DNA of 64,000 bases from Mytilus edulis (Eukaryota; Mollusca; Bivalvia; Mytilida; Mytilidae): positions 30,961,585 to 31,025,584 of the forward strand of contig NC_092345.1 of assembly GCF_963676685.1 (NCBI RefSeq). The letters run 5' to 3'. The notes under the pieces are model-generated. The model made no database searches and was not told the origin of the DNA. It worked only from the letters and a program-made list of their open reading frames with translations. Made by a program: the position numbers and the translations under genes. Shown here one piece after another: positions 22,961-34,000 of this stretch (the first letter of the stretch is position 1; every line of letters begins with the position of its first letter).

Positions 22961-24715
22961 GGACTATTGCCTTTTATGGTCCAATATTCAAAATTTAAAA
23001 ACACGCTTTCTAATTGTAAGCTTGATTTTACTTCTTTAAGTAGCTCTTACTTGACCAAGTAACAGGATGTTCTACCACAGAGAAGGTAACCTGTTTAAAA
23101 GTATAAATTCTGGAGTCAAAAGTCATATGAAAAAAGTCTATTTCATAAAGATAGACTTCTTCTCAAGTGTAAGTCTATAAACAAGAAAATTCTAGTTTTT
23201 TTGGCTTCTAATTCCTGAACAATTTGGACCATAACCCTTAAAATCAATCCCAACCTTCATTTTGTGATTGTAATGTATAATTGTTATCCTCTTGTAGCAT
23301 CATACATGTGCCCAAGTTGTAATTAAATGTCTTGTCTTTTTTTTTTTGTATGGAACCTTTTTAAACAAATGCATACACTTATACACATGTTAATGTCCTG
23401 AAACAAGAAAAAATGCTTGTTTGTGATCCCTTTTTTGCAAGTAATTCCTAAACAGTTATGAAAACAAACCCCAAAATCCCATCCATTTATTTGTGATATG
23501 GAACTATGTGATACAGTTTCATAGAGATCCATACACTTTTAGGTCAAACCTCTGAATGTAAACAAGATGGGAAAAAATCCTGAAATTAGAGAGTGAGTGT
23601 CATTTTTTTTCATAAACAATAAAAAAATCATTTAGGACAAACCATGCTTATTTACTTTTCCCCCTCACTTTTACTGTACATGTAGGTAAGATAGTTTGAT
23701 AGATTGCCAGATAATATTACAAGTGTGTTTTTGTTTTCTCACTCTTTATTGTTTTTTTAAGGAAGCCTGCAATATTGTTACAATATAGCACCAATTTAAA
23801 AGTCCCTGAAAATTTGATGGGTTTGATTTTTTAAGGTGGTACCTAACACTACAGGGAGATAACTCTTTAAAATCAGCTAAACGTTTTAATTACGTTGTGT
23901 TGTTAAGGGAATATTAAACTTCTCAATGATCAAAATAAGTGTTTGTCAAACTGCTATATAACCAGTGTAATTTTTCTGATAAAATGGTTGGTTCAAAGTT
24001 TTTGAAATTTTTATATTTTTGTCAAAGGGTCAAAGTAAATACATTTTTTGTACTTTGTCCATATTTTATGAAAATTAAACGAGCCAAATTAATTTTAGTG
24101 AAAGCTATTAAATTAGGCTGGGTAGAATTCTAACATGAAAATTATTGTTGACAACACAAACTTCATATTGTAGTATATTTTATAACCTATGTGCATACAT
24201 GTGTCTCATAAAATAGAGACTTTATTCTTTAATTCATATAAAATATAGCTACAGGGATTGTTTTTATTTTTTTATAATCCAATTTTACTTCCCTTTTATT
24301 CTTTCATTATTTAAATTAACATATAAACATGATAATGTGATAATTTAAAATTAAACAAATATGGAGAAATAATCCCACAAGACATGTTCAGGGGAGATAA
24401 CTCTCAAAATAAAATGAATATGAAACTTAAGGATCTATTATTACTCTGAAAACAAAAGTATCTCAAATTTCAGCTTAATACATGTAGATAGAATTAATGC
24501 TCGAAATAGGAGAGAAACTTATTTTCAATTTTTAAGTAGAAATAAAACATATTTTAGTTAAAATAGGTCAATTTAAATGACATTCATGAGTATACTCTAA
24601 ATCATATATTATTATAACAAAATAACAGCTTTATTTGTACAGGGATTGTCATAAAGAAAATGCCATTTTGCCTATAAAATATATTATCTAACTGCTTTTT
24701 ATGTTTGTTCTGTAT
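22961..24715. other. AT-rich intergenic with diverged repeat pieces
   Basis: 23200-23270 and 23420-23490 contain weak matches to the 160-bp unit at 20430-21000 (AATTCCTGAACAATTTGGAC, AAAATCAATCCCAACCTTCA). The rest shows no recognisable gene. Confidence 0.4.
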
Positions 24716-24718
24716 AAT

Positions 24719-24978
24719 AAGGGATGACATCAAAAGATCGATGTAGGAAAAAAAACTTAAATCAAATAGTTTGGGGGTGGGTGGGGGTGGGGGGGGGGGG
24801 GGAGTCAACATTGCTGCAAGTTTTGTTAATCTAAAATCAAATCGATTGTACATATATCCCTATTGGTCAATCAATTTGTCTCAAATTAAGTTAAGAGGGG
24901 GGGGGGGGGGGGGGTCAGTGAAAAAACTATGTGAATTAACTTTTTTATCCTTCCTTGAACTTTTGATGTCGTCCCTAA
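24719..24978. mobile_element. Probable MITE: about 55-bp inverted ends around two poly-G tracts
   Basis: AGGGATGACATCAAAAG at 24719 is mirrored by CTTTTGATGTCGTCCCT ending at about 24976. The similarity extends inward for about 55 bp. Two G tracts (24774-24802 and 24896-24914) face the centre. Target duplication is not clear. Confidence 0.5.
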
Positions 24979-25966
24979 GTCATCTCAAGTGAGTTTAAAA
25001 AAATGATCATTGTCCACATAAACTATATTGACAAGCCTCAATACCCTTACAAATGATGTCTTAAACATCTAAACATGTGTTAAAAACAATAATTATAAAA
25101 TTTACTTAATAAATCAATATAAATAATAAAAAAAAACAACATTTAATTGGTCCAATGAAAACTTCAAAATTCAATGAATTTTCAGTATTTTATTCATATT
25201 CAATTAAAATGTTCACAAAAAAATTATAATTTGTAAGTTGACATACAAAACAAAATAAAACAAAAAAATACTTTTTATGTCAATCAATCAATATAAATAT
25301 TGCTGTCTTCATGTCTATGTCAATTAGTATAGCTCTGTTCATGCTAAAACATATACATATGAAAAAAAAATCTTTAAAAAAATGTACAATAAAGAAGTGT
25401 TTTCTAACATAACCATGATAACAAAATGATTAAATATAACTTACAACTGTTTATTATACTGGTGCCTGGTGGACATAACCAAAGTTCCTCTAACATACAA
25501 TAGGGGTCATTGTTACTGAAAGGTGTTGATTTGTTTTTATTAATACATGTACATATTGAATTAAGGTTACTATCCTGTTTTTTTCTTTTTCAAAATTGAA
25601 CAAAGAGAGACAACTGCTGTATAATTTCAATATCAAAATTAAATTGATCATCAAATTTAAAATAGAATAATTCAATTTTTGTAATAAAGGTATGATATTG
25701 AAGTCTATTAAAAATTTAATTTCTTTGTTTCTCTATCTACAGCATGGAATTAGTATCACATATATGTATTTGTTAAATGCCAGATAAGAATACACATTAC
25801 ATGTACATGTACAGCAGTTAAAGTATGTTATTTTCCCTTATATCTCCCCAAGTTATAATTCAGAACATTTAAGATCTCTGTTGTTCACACAAAAACATAT
25901 AGAAATATATTAATCTGTGGCAGTGCTGCTATTGTTTTCATCCAACTATCCCCCTTTTTTGCACCA
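24979..25966. other. VHL downstream flank and 3' UTR side
   Basis: AT-rich sequence downstream of the VHL stop codon on the minus strand; part of it should be 3' UTR. No separate gene seen. Confidence 0.4.
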
Positions 25967-26112
25967 TCAGCTAATTTTTTTCCTCCTGCTAAATGTCTCA
26001 AACTTATCTTCTAAGTCTGTTATTATATTTCTTGGTAGGTCTAATTCTTCTATGTTCTCCTGTTTGACTATCTGTGACAAATATTGCAGACATCTTTCCT
26101 TTAGAGGATACA
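25967..26112 (-). CDS. VHL: VHL coding exon 2 (alpha domain)
   Basis: Acceptor CTATTTTTAG on the minus strand. The split codon becomes TTG, then YPLKERCLQ and on to TGA at 25967-25969. Confidence 0.9.
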
Positions 26113-27036
26113 CTAAAAATAGAAAACAGTTAATATACAAATGTGATAAGACATAAAGAGATGTGGGGGTTAAATGTTCTATGAATCATAACGTCTAAAA
26201 GGATATCTGATGGTCTACATGCATTGACATACAGACTTCAATATCAATATAATGTGTCCATACAACATTTTAAGCACTAAACTGTCTGATATACATTTGT
26301 ACATATAGTTTTAAATGAATGCAACAGATGATGTACTGCTATCAAAACCAAATTCTTAAATAGACATGATAAAAATATTAGACATTACATTTGCAGATGT
26401 TTTTGGGTTTTTTTTCTTTCGTTTTTTAAGGTTTTCATATTTTTTCAGGAGTTTTCAATGTAAACATGATATTAATTTAATTATCATAAATTGCTATTGA
26501 TTTTCTGTGTGTGTTTTCTATTGTATTTATTTTTTATTTTTTTATTACATGTTACATACAAAAATGTACCTACAAAATGTATTGTCTATATACATGTATT
26601 GCATATGTTATTGTTTATAATAATATGGTTTGTATGCTATATGCCCTCCTGGGGCCCAAATTTGGTGAATAAAAAAGTTTGATTCTATTCTTTACTTACA
26701 AGGGATAGTAATGTTGTAAACTTTTCTTTGAGGTTGAACATTGTCTTCAGGTTTCCAACCTTCAGTTGGTTCAAAAACTTCTTTCATCTGAACGACCATA
26801 CGATTTCCTGTGTCAGAGTCTATAAATATCCATGGATGTCCAACATAAGTGTTCACATCAACAAATTCATTAGATCTTAATGTTTTGTAACGCGCCCTAT
26901 GACCTTCATAGTTTATCCAAACAATATCAACATTATACGAAGTTTTGTTTACAAATCGTAAAAATGAGCACACCATTGAAGATTTAGATTTGAGCCGTTT
27001 AGGTTGTTGGTCTGGTTCTGTTTCTTCCTCGGTCAT
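25967..27036 (-). CDS. VHL: Von Hippel-Lindau tumour suppressor (pVHL) homologue, two coding exons
   Basis: pVHL is the substrate receptor of the Elongin B/C-CUL2 ubiquitin ligase that binds prolyl-hydroxylated HIF-alpha. Coding exons 26700-27036 and 25967-26112 join to 483 nt, 160 aa, close to the 160-aa short human form. The first exon encodes an acidic start and the beta domain. By alignment from memory, Y50, H67 and W69 match the human hydroxyproline-pocket Y98, H115 and W117, while T63 replaces S111. The second exon encodes the Elongin C-binding alpha helix (LKERCLQ, C120 matching C162). The intron (donor GTAAGT, acceptor TTTTTAG) is in phase 1, at the place and phase of the second human VHL intron; the first human intron is absent. 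The C-terminus is shorter than in human. The reading frame is intact. Confidence 0.93.
26113..26699 (-). other. VHL intron
   Basis: 587 bp, GT-AG, AT-rich, without a visible transposon insertion. Confidence 0.85.
26700..27036 (-). CDS. VHL: VHL coding exon 1 (beta domain)
   Basis: 112 codons plus one base. It ends ATCCCT-T before the donor GTAAGTAAAG. Reading through the donor gives only two more codons and a stop. Confidence 0.92.
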
Positions 27037-27082
27037 ATCACATACTCAGAACTAGTAAAAAGTGTTTTGGGTAAAGACACGT
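27037..27082 (-). other. VHL 5' UTR segment after a probable leader intron
   Basis: On the minus strand a strong acceptor (CTTTTCTTTTTCAG) ends at 27083, about 46 nt before the ATG, suggesting a non-coding first exon further upstream. The matching donor was not identified. Confidence 0.4.
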
Positions 27083-27292
27083 CTGAAAAAGAAAAGACAG
27101 TTCTTTGTTTAGTTTTTATATGTGACTTTTCTGTAATCTTCTTAATTTTGTAAAATCCTGTACATGTACAAGTATGTCTTTGCTGCCAGAATGAGACACA
27201 TACTTTTAACTTTTAAGGAAGACTGCATCATGTCTGCAAAATAAGTGCACTGCAAAATGAATCATACTACTAGAATACATATTTGTTTAGGG

Positions 27293-27425
27293 GTCAGCTG
27301 AAGGATGCCTCTGGTTGCGGGAGTTTCTCCCTACATTGAAGACCCATTGGTGGCCTTCAGCTGTTGTCTGCTATATGGTCGGTTTGTTGTCGCTTTGACA
27401 CATTCACCATTTCCTTTCTCAATTT
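27293..27425 (+). repeat. Dispersed repeat (family C), copy
   Basis: GGGGTCAGCTGAAGGATGCC to TTTCCTTTCTCAATTTTATT. Also present at 57010-57150 (plus) and 5912-6055 (minus). Confidence 0.7.
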
Positions 27426-27658
27426 TATTTACATTGTACATACATGTACATTGTACTTGTACATGTACATAAGCATCAGACTGTTTTCTCATTCAACATG
27501 TTCAATTTGTTTCACATTTTGTCAAAACTACATTAAATGTATGTTTCATTATGATACATAATTTAGATTGGCTAACAGCGATCTCACATAATTCTGAAAT
27601 CAACCTTAACTTCAAATGAAATGTACATGTATGTAACTATCATGATGACACAAGCTTT

Positions 27659-27812
27659 CACAATAAAGTGCATAGTAGTTATTTTATATGGTTGTAAAAG
27701 CATTGACTGTGTGCACATTTTTAGAAAGAAGGGCTTCCACACTTGATACAAAATGTACATCAGTCAACTCTTTTACACCCTAATAAATTTACAAAAAGAA
27801 GTATTCAATAAT
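27659..27812 (+). repeat. Diverged copy of the hairpin repeat found twice in transposon 2
   Basis: CAATAAAGTGCA, GGTTGTAAAAGCATTGACTG, GTGCACATTTTTAG and TTACAAAAAGAAGTATTCAA occur in the same order as at 44820-45030 and 45932-46070. The arms are inverted relative to each other, so the unit can fold back. Confidence 0.55.
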
Positions 27813-28029
27813 TAATTTATAAATGAATGCCTTGGGAATGAGATACCTGATATGGATTGATCTGTTGGTATGATTTTTTTTTCTAGACAAGTGATCTACA
27901 GTTGTTAATATTCTTATATTTTTTTATGCAGGGATATGAATTAAAAAAAGATGTTTAATGAGCTCATTTCTCACACAATATATACCCCATTGATTAAAAG
28001 TCCAAAGTAATCAAGTTTTTAAAATCTGA

Positions 28030-28144
28030 CAGTGGCGGATCCAGGTGGGGGTTCGACCCCCCTTTTTTGGACGATAAATGCATTTAATTGGGGACATGTA
28101 GTTGGAACCCCACCGCGTTTATAAAATGGCTTGATCCGCCCCTG
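28030..28144. mobile_element. G-rich MITE, CAGTGGCGGATCC family, copy 5
   Basis: 115 bp with ends CAGTGGCGGATCCAG and TTGATCCGCCCCTG. Flanked by ATCTGA on both sides (28024-28029 and 28145-28150), so 6 bp rather than 5 here. Confidence 0.8.
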
Positions 28145-28471
28145 ATCTGACTTCATAATATAATTATAGATTCACTCACTCAGGAATAAATCAGATGTAT
28201 GGTGAAATCACTGATATAACAGTTTTAAATTCTATTTCTTGTACACTACTCAGAAAAATAGACATGAATATAATTGTCACCGTAACAAATTATCAGCTGA
28301 ATAAAGAAAGAGAAATACTATACTGATTTCGATTTACTATGATTTACTATCATTTACGCATTCATTCATTCATTCATTCATTCATTCATTGACAGACTAT
28401 GACAATAGACTTTCACTATACTTTCTGCACGATAATTTAATGCATGTAATCCCGCCACAAATTGTCTGTAC

Positions 28472-28479
28472 TATATATA
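28472..28479 (+). promoter_or_regulatory. LTR TATA box
   Basis: TATATATA in the 5' LTR. Transcription would start about 30 nt on, near the CACTTACTCAGCACATTAG stretch; this is an inference from spacing. Confidence 0.5.
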
Positions 28480-28561
28480 CTGTCTACCCGTAAAAATACG
28501 GGTATTCACACTTACTCAGCACATTAGAGCTGCGGGATCTATAACTTTTTCCCTATTTTCA

Positions 28562-28563
28562 GG
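28562..28563 (+). promoter_or_regulatory. Splice donor in the 5' LTR
   Basis: TTTTCAG^GTAAGCAC, a near-perfect donor downstream of the TATA box. Matching acceptors lie before gag (after 29615) and directly before the third ORF (after 35412). Confidence 0.5.
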
Positions 28564-28770
28564 TAAGCACATTTTCACTTTTAAAGGCCTTTTATTGCAT
28601 GTTTTGCCTGTCAAATTCACGGTCCAAATTATAAGGAAACTTTTAATTACATAATTGTAATTCATTTATTAATGTATTTTCAGTGTGAATAAAATATTGG
28701 AAAGCTTATACTAGTCACTTATCAGCCCAAATAGAATAAAACCATGTGGCCAAATGACCCTGTGACAAAA

Positions 28771-28788
28771 TGGAGGTTCCACCGAGAT
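28771..28788 (+). other. Primer binding site for tRNA-Gln
   Basis: TGGAGGTTCCACCGAGAT, three bases after the 5' LTR, is complementary to the 18 terminal bases of animal tRNA-Gln including CCA. This is where minus-strand cDNA synthesis would begin. Confidence 0.85.
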
Positions 28789-29095
28789 TAAAGCAATCCA
28801 TTTTCACGTTGTACACCAAACCATTACAATAACAGTCCGTTGTCAGAAATTATAGAGAGCCATAAAGAAAACTGGTTATCTGGTTATAGCCTGTCAACGA
28901 CAAATTTCCTCCAAATTCCTGTTAGCAGTTTTAGGCAGTTTATATACGAAAACTACGAAAACCGTTTGACGGAGAATTATTAATGCCGGCTTGAACATAT
29001 ATTTTATGGAGGGTAATATTTCAAACATGCTTCGTGTGACAAGGTACGCCAACGTCTAATTTCTTAAGTGTTTAGCGCATACCTTTAGAGAAAGA

Positions 29096-29243
29096 TTTTG
29101 TGAATCGTTCAATTAGTTTGAAATGAATGTTAGTCTCATGTGAAAATGTTTAAATCTAGCAACACAAGTTTTGTGAATCGTTCAATTAGTTTGAAGTGAA
29201 TGTTAGTTTCATGTGAAAATGTTTCAATCTAACAAAGCAAGTT
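29096..29243 (+). repeat. Two 73-bp direct repeats in the retrotransposon leader
   Basis: TTTTGTGAATCGTTCAATTA begins at 29096 and again at 29169, with a third partial start near 29240. The copies differ at a few bases. They lie between primer site and gag. Confidence 0.8.
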
Positions 29244-29874
29244 TGTGAATACTACATATGATGTGCTTATTAGTATATCCGTTATTATGTATTGATTATG
29301 AAGTGAACTTCATTTATTAGTTCGTTTGTACTACGAATCTACTCAACCGTAGGATTGATTTCGACTACTTACTATACACCTTGATGAGGATCAACCCGAA
29401 ATTGACATAGCACGTGATAAAGTTAAATGTAAACTGAAGTTAGAACTGTGTGTTTTCTTTGATACAGACAATTGAAATATATTTATTTATTTACATGAAC
29501 AGTAAAGTAAATACATTGATTTGAAAATGAAAATATTTTAATTCATATATATGTGTTGAAATTGAATTGTGAACATGTTTCCTTATTGTTTAATTCCTCA
29601 AATATATTTTTTCAGAATATAACTACTATAGCACAGCACTCAGAAAATACCTGCACGATCGTAAAATTCTTTTGCACTTTGACCTTTGACATGTAAAGGG
29701 TGAGTAGTCATTTCATTATTCATGCTCATTTCATCATTATCATTATTCGTTGTTTTGTCCTTGTATTTGTGTATATGTTTGTATTGTCCCAGTACCGTTA
29801 CATTTTTGTGGTATAGAACTGAGAGTTCTATTCAAATACAGCCAGTACAGTTTGAGTATAATATAGTTAACATC

Positions 29875-30999
29875 ATGGCTAGTGAAAAAGACTTAGAAAA
29901 AGAGATCGAAGATGATTTATCTGAGAGTATGTCTAAAGCACAAATAGATAAGATGATTAAGTTCTTACATACACACACTGATTATAAAGTTATAAAGGGT
30001 CATGAACTTAGACATAGTACCCCTAAGGTTAAAATTGAGAGTGAACCACCCCCAAGGCCCCCTCCCCCTCCACCGATTAGAAAGTCTAGTTTTTTACATA
30101 CTAGTGGTGTCCGGGGAAAGTCATTTTTTGGCGATGTGTCGACTAGTTATAGTGCTTTTCAGAGGCCCAAGTTTCCTATTTTTTCGGGAGAAGCTAAGAG
30201 TGAAGCGACATTTGATGTTTGGATGTTTGAGGTGAAATGCGTTTTACGAGAGGGAAATTTTTCTGACCCGGTCATATTACAGTCTGTTAGGGGTTCATTG
30301 AAGGGTAAAGCTCGGAGTTTGTTGTTGTCATTACCTGAGGATGCTTCTCCTCAGCAGATACTTGAAAAGTTAGAGGGTGTGTATGGTAATGTTTATACCA
30401 GTGAGGCTTTACTTGAGAAGTTTTATAAGGAGACTCAACAACCTTCTCAATCAGTAGCTGATTTTGGTATGACTTTAGAGTCAATAATTCAGCCTGCTGT
30501 TGAGAAAGGTGATATTAGTTTCGATACTAAGAATGAGATGCTCCGATCTAAGTTTTGGTCAGGAATAAGAGACCCACTTCTTAAAAATTCAAGTAGGTAT
30601 AAATTTGATACAGTTAAGGATTTTGATCAGCTTAGGAAGGAAATCAGAGCTATAGAGCTTGAATTGGCAAATTCTGAAAAAGCTGTTAGCACTGTGCAAC
30701 ATCAGCCTATTTCTACCGACTCGGTCAAGCTTGACGATATATTGAAAAAAATTGACCGTATGGGTAAGAGATTAGAAACTTTAGAAAACAAAACACCAAA
30801 AGAGACAAATAAGGTAACAGATAATCATGGTCAGTCTAACCCGGGATATTCCACTGGTTCTGGACGTGGAAATTATTCGCGGAGTTATGGTCGAGGTCGA
30901 GGATATCAGAATCAGAGAGGTCGCGGTGGTAATAGGAATACTTACAATAATCAGTCTGGAAATTCACGACAAAATGCTAATGGCGATTTAAACGAATAG
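29875..30999 (+). CDS. gag: Retrotransposon Gag, PNMA-like capsid with RG-rich tail
   Basis: Structural protein that should assemble the cytoplasmic particle. The chosen ATG (MASEKDLEKE) gives 374 aa. The frame stays open upstream to 29722, but the extra 51 residues are hydrophobic and unlike a Gag start. Domains: acidic helix-rich N-terminus, a proline-rich linker (about residues 58-72), a capsid region starting near FPIFSGEA that resembles PNMA/Gypsy capsids, a coiled-coil-like stretch (ILKKIDRMGKRLETLENK), and a tail rich in Gly, Arg, Asn and Tyr. No CCHC zinc knuckle is present; the RG-rich tail is probably the RNA-binding part. A splice acceptor lies before 29616. The end overlaps the frameshift site used to make Pol. 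Confidence 0.9.
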   Translation: MASEKDLEKEIEDDLSESMSKAQIDKMIKFLHTHTDYKVIKGHELRHSTPKVKIESEPPPRPPPPPPIRKSSFLHTSGVRGKSFFGDVSTSYSAFQRPKFPIFSGEAKSEATFDVWMFEVKCVLREGNFSDPVILQSVRGSLKGKARSLLLSLPEDASPQQILEKLEGVYGNVYTSEALLEKFYKETQQPSQSVADFGMTLESIIQPAVEKGDISFDTKNEMLRSKFWSGIRDPLLKNSSRYKFDTVKDFDQLRKEIRAIELELANSEKAVSTVQHQPISTDSVKLDDILKKIDRMGKRLETLENKTPKETNKVTDNHGQSNPGYSTGSGRGNYSRSYGRGRGYQNQRGRGGNRNTYNNQSGNSRQNANGDLNE

Positions 31000-31058
31000 G
31001 AGTCTCCAATGAAGGACGAATTGGAGATTCTAAACTCGTTGCTGCCAAGCATAGTCCT
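30987..31058 (+). promoter_or_regulatory. -1 ribosomal frameshift signal (gag-pol)
   Basis: The slippery heptamer T TTA AAC is at 30987-30993, read in the gag frame. The gag stop TAG follows at 30997-30999. After a 6-nt spacer comes a stem of 11 pairs: 31000-31010 with 31020-31030, with one G-U pair and a 9-nt loop. Loop bases 31013-31017 (AGGAC) can pair with 31054-31058 (GTCCT), which would make an H-type pseudoknot. The -1 frame is open without a stop from the heptamer into pol. Confidence 0.85.
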
Positions 31059-34000
31059 ACGTTAGTTAAATCTACAGATGATATTGTAAGTAAGCCTAAA
31101 ACTACTTTGTTAGATAGAATGGTCGGTAAGGCAAATGAAACACATGTTTATGTGAACGGAAAAAAATGTAAGTCTTTGATAGATAGTGGATCTATGGTGT
31201 CTACTATTAGTGAACCTACATTAAGATCGTTCCACACAGTCCCCACGATAAAGACTTTAGATGAGTTTATTCTCTCAGTACGAGTAGCTGAGGGTTCACA
31301 GTTGCCATACCTTGGGTATGTTGAGGTAAATATAAAGGCACCATTTCATACTGAACCTATGATGGTCCCATTATTAGTTGTACCCGAGACAGATTATAAT
31401 AGATCTGTTCCTATTATAATAGGTACAAACGTATTAAGGCCTATGAAGTCCACTTTAACAAGTGATTCTGAGGTAAATATACCACGTGAATGGGATACAG
31501 CATTTTCAGCTATGGACTCTAGTATTGTGAGTCTTGTAAAGTCCACAAATAAACGACCTATTAAGGTAAGCCCCATGTCCAGCATGACTGTTACAGGGTT
31601 GTGTAAGGCAAAGTCTAGTATACAGACGGCAGTTACCGAATGTGTTGATGATAATCAGAGTAGTTTAGGGGTATGTCCAAGAGTAGTTAACCTGAAGTCT
31701 ACTGGTACAAACAGGATACCAGTTAAGATATTTAATATGTCAACCAAGGTAATATATGTGAGGCCTAAAAGTGTTCTTTGTGGATTGAATGAGGTAAAGA
31801 TTGTACGTCATGCTGCTTTAGATAGTTCAGTTGAAGAAACAGGTGAAAAGGCGAGTGATGAATGTGATAAAGGTAAGATATTAAAGAATATAGGTGTTGA
31901 GTTGACAGAGGTGACACCAGAAACAAAAAGTAAGTTGGAAAATCTTATCTGTGATTGGAAGTCCGTATTTTCGACTGGTCCTACTGACTTAGGTTTTACC
32001 ACCCTAGTTGAGCACGAGATACATCTCACAGATGAGAAGGCATTTAGAGAACCATATAGGAGGATACCACCTTCAATGTTTGAAGAGGTAAGAGAGCACA
32101 TTAGAGAGATGTTAGAAGCAGGGGCTATACGAGAGTCATGTAGTCCATACTCTAGTAATGTGGTATTAGTACGTAAGCCTGATGGTTCACTTCGTTTTTG
32201 CATTGACTTTAGGAGGGTCAATAAAAAGACTATAAAAGACGAAAGAGGTTTGCCAAGGATAGATGACACGTTAGATTGCCTAGCAGGGGCAAGGTATTAT
32301 TCTAAATTAGACCTTCGTTCAGCCTACTGGCAGTGCGGGGTTAAAGAATCAGACAAACAGAAAACAGCATTCAATTTAGGCCCGTTAGGGTTCTATGAAT
32401 GCAACAGATTACCATTTGGTCTCACCAATGCATGTTCTACCTTCCAAAGGCTTATGGAACGATGTATGGGTGAGCTACATTTAAGAGAATGTCTGATTTA
32501 TTTAGATGATATTATCATTTATTCGAAGACAGAAGAAGAGCATTTCAGGAGGTTAGAATCCGTTTTCTCTAAGCTGAAGGAGCACAACCTGAAGTTAAAA
32601 GGTAAGAAGTGTGAGTTTTTCAAGAGAGAGATCAAATATCTGGGTTTTATTGTATCCAATGAGGGTATCAAAACAGATCCAGAAAAGACCTCTGTCGTGA
32701 AAAACTGGCCCACTATTAGGAATGTGAAGGATCTGAGAAAGTTTCTCGGATTTACTTCATATTATAGACGTTTCATTCAGGATTATGCAAAGATCGTTAA
32801 ACCTTTAAATGATCTATTGATTGGTCATTCGACACAGAAGAAGAAGGTAAGTACGGTAAGACGGAAAAAGGCACCAACCAGGTGGTTCTGGAACGAGGCT
32901 CAACAGGAAGCTATGGATAAGGTAATTGATAAGTTAACCTCACCTCCTATATTAGCTTACGCTGATTATAAACTTCCGTTTACTGTGCATATTGACGCCA
33001 GTAACGATGGTTTAGGAGCGGTTCTTTATCAGACACAGGAGGGCATTGACAGAGTAATTGCCTATGCCAGCCGTAGCCTACGTGGAGCAGAGAGACTTTA
33101 CCCGACCCATAAAAGAGAATTTCTAGCTCTTAAATGGGCGGTGACCGATAAGTTCCACGAGTATCTGTATGGCAGTAAATTTGAAGTCAAAACGGATAAT
33201 AATCCATTGACATACGTTTTTGATCGAGCTAAGTTAGACGCCGTCGGACATAGATGGGTCGCTTCTCTTTCAAATTACGATTTCAAATTAACATACAGAA
33301 CGGGTAAGTCTAATGTAGACGCTGACGCCTTGTCTAGAATACAACCAGAGACTAAGCAGATGTTTAGTGATGCGATTAAAGCGGTATGTACTTCTTGTAT
33401 TGTTTCTCCTGGTCCATTTATTGAGACCGTTTTATTGACTGAGAGTGTTGCCACTGAAGATTTACATGAGGTAAGTATTAGTAAGATTGACTGGCATGAG
33501 GAGCAGAACGCAGACCCGTCTATTCGGAGAATTATTGCTTTAGTTCAGGGTAAACATAAACCAACCAAAAGGAAGATATCATTAGAGACAGAGGAAGTTC
33601 GTAGGTATTTACGTGATTGGGATAAGTTTACATTAAAGGATGGGATATTGTACAGAAACAGTAGTCTGTATAATGAAAAGGTAACACAGTTAGTTTTGCC
33701 ATCAGTACTCAGAGATATTGTACTACAGGGTTTACACGATGATGTAGGACATCAGGGTAGAGACCGGACATTATTCCTTGTGAAATCTAGGTTCTTTTGG
33801 CCAGGAGTGGACAGGGATGTAGAAACTAAGGTAATGTCTTGTGAGAATTGTATTCTGAGGAAGTCAAAGACGTGTAAAAAGTCGGCCGAAATGGTAAGTA
33901 TACATACATCGTATCCTCTTGAGCTAGTTTGCATTGACTTTCTCACTTTAGAACAGTCAAAAGGTGGGTATGAGAATATATTGGTCATTACGGACCATTT

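Larger units (their letters stand above)
28275..28767 (+). repeat. 5' LTR (493 bp)
   Basis: Begins TGTCAC and ends GTGACA (6-bp inverted ends). Contains an (ATTC)n run, a TATATATA box at 28472-28479, a small hairpin ACCCGTA-AAAA-TACGGGT at 28486-28503, splice donor CAG^GTAAGC at 28562/28563, and AATAAA about 80 and 34 nt before its end. Confidence 0.95.

Noticed and set aside
29722-29874. Gag start at the first ATG of the frame
   Set aside because: The 51 extra residues are strongly hydrophobic and unlike Gag; the MASEK start at 29875 fits better, though it is not proven.
31808-32269. 153-codon minus-strand frame inside pol
   Set aside because: Antisense shadow of the reverse transcriptase coding sequence.
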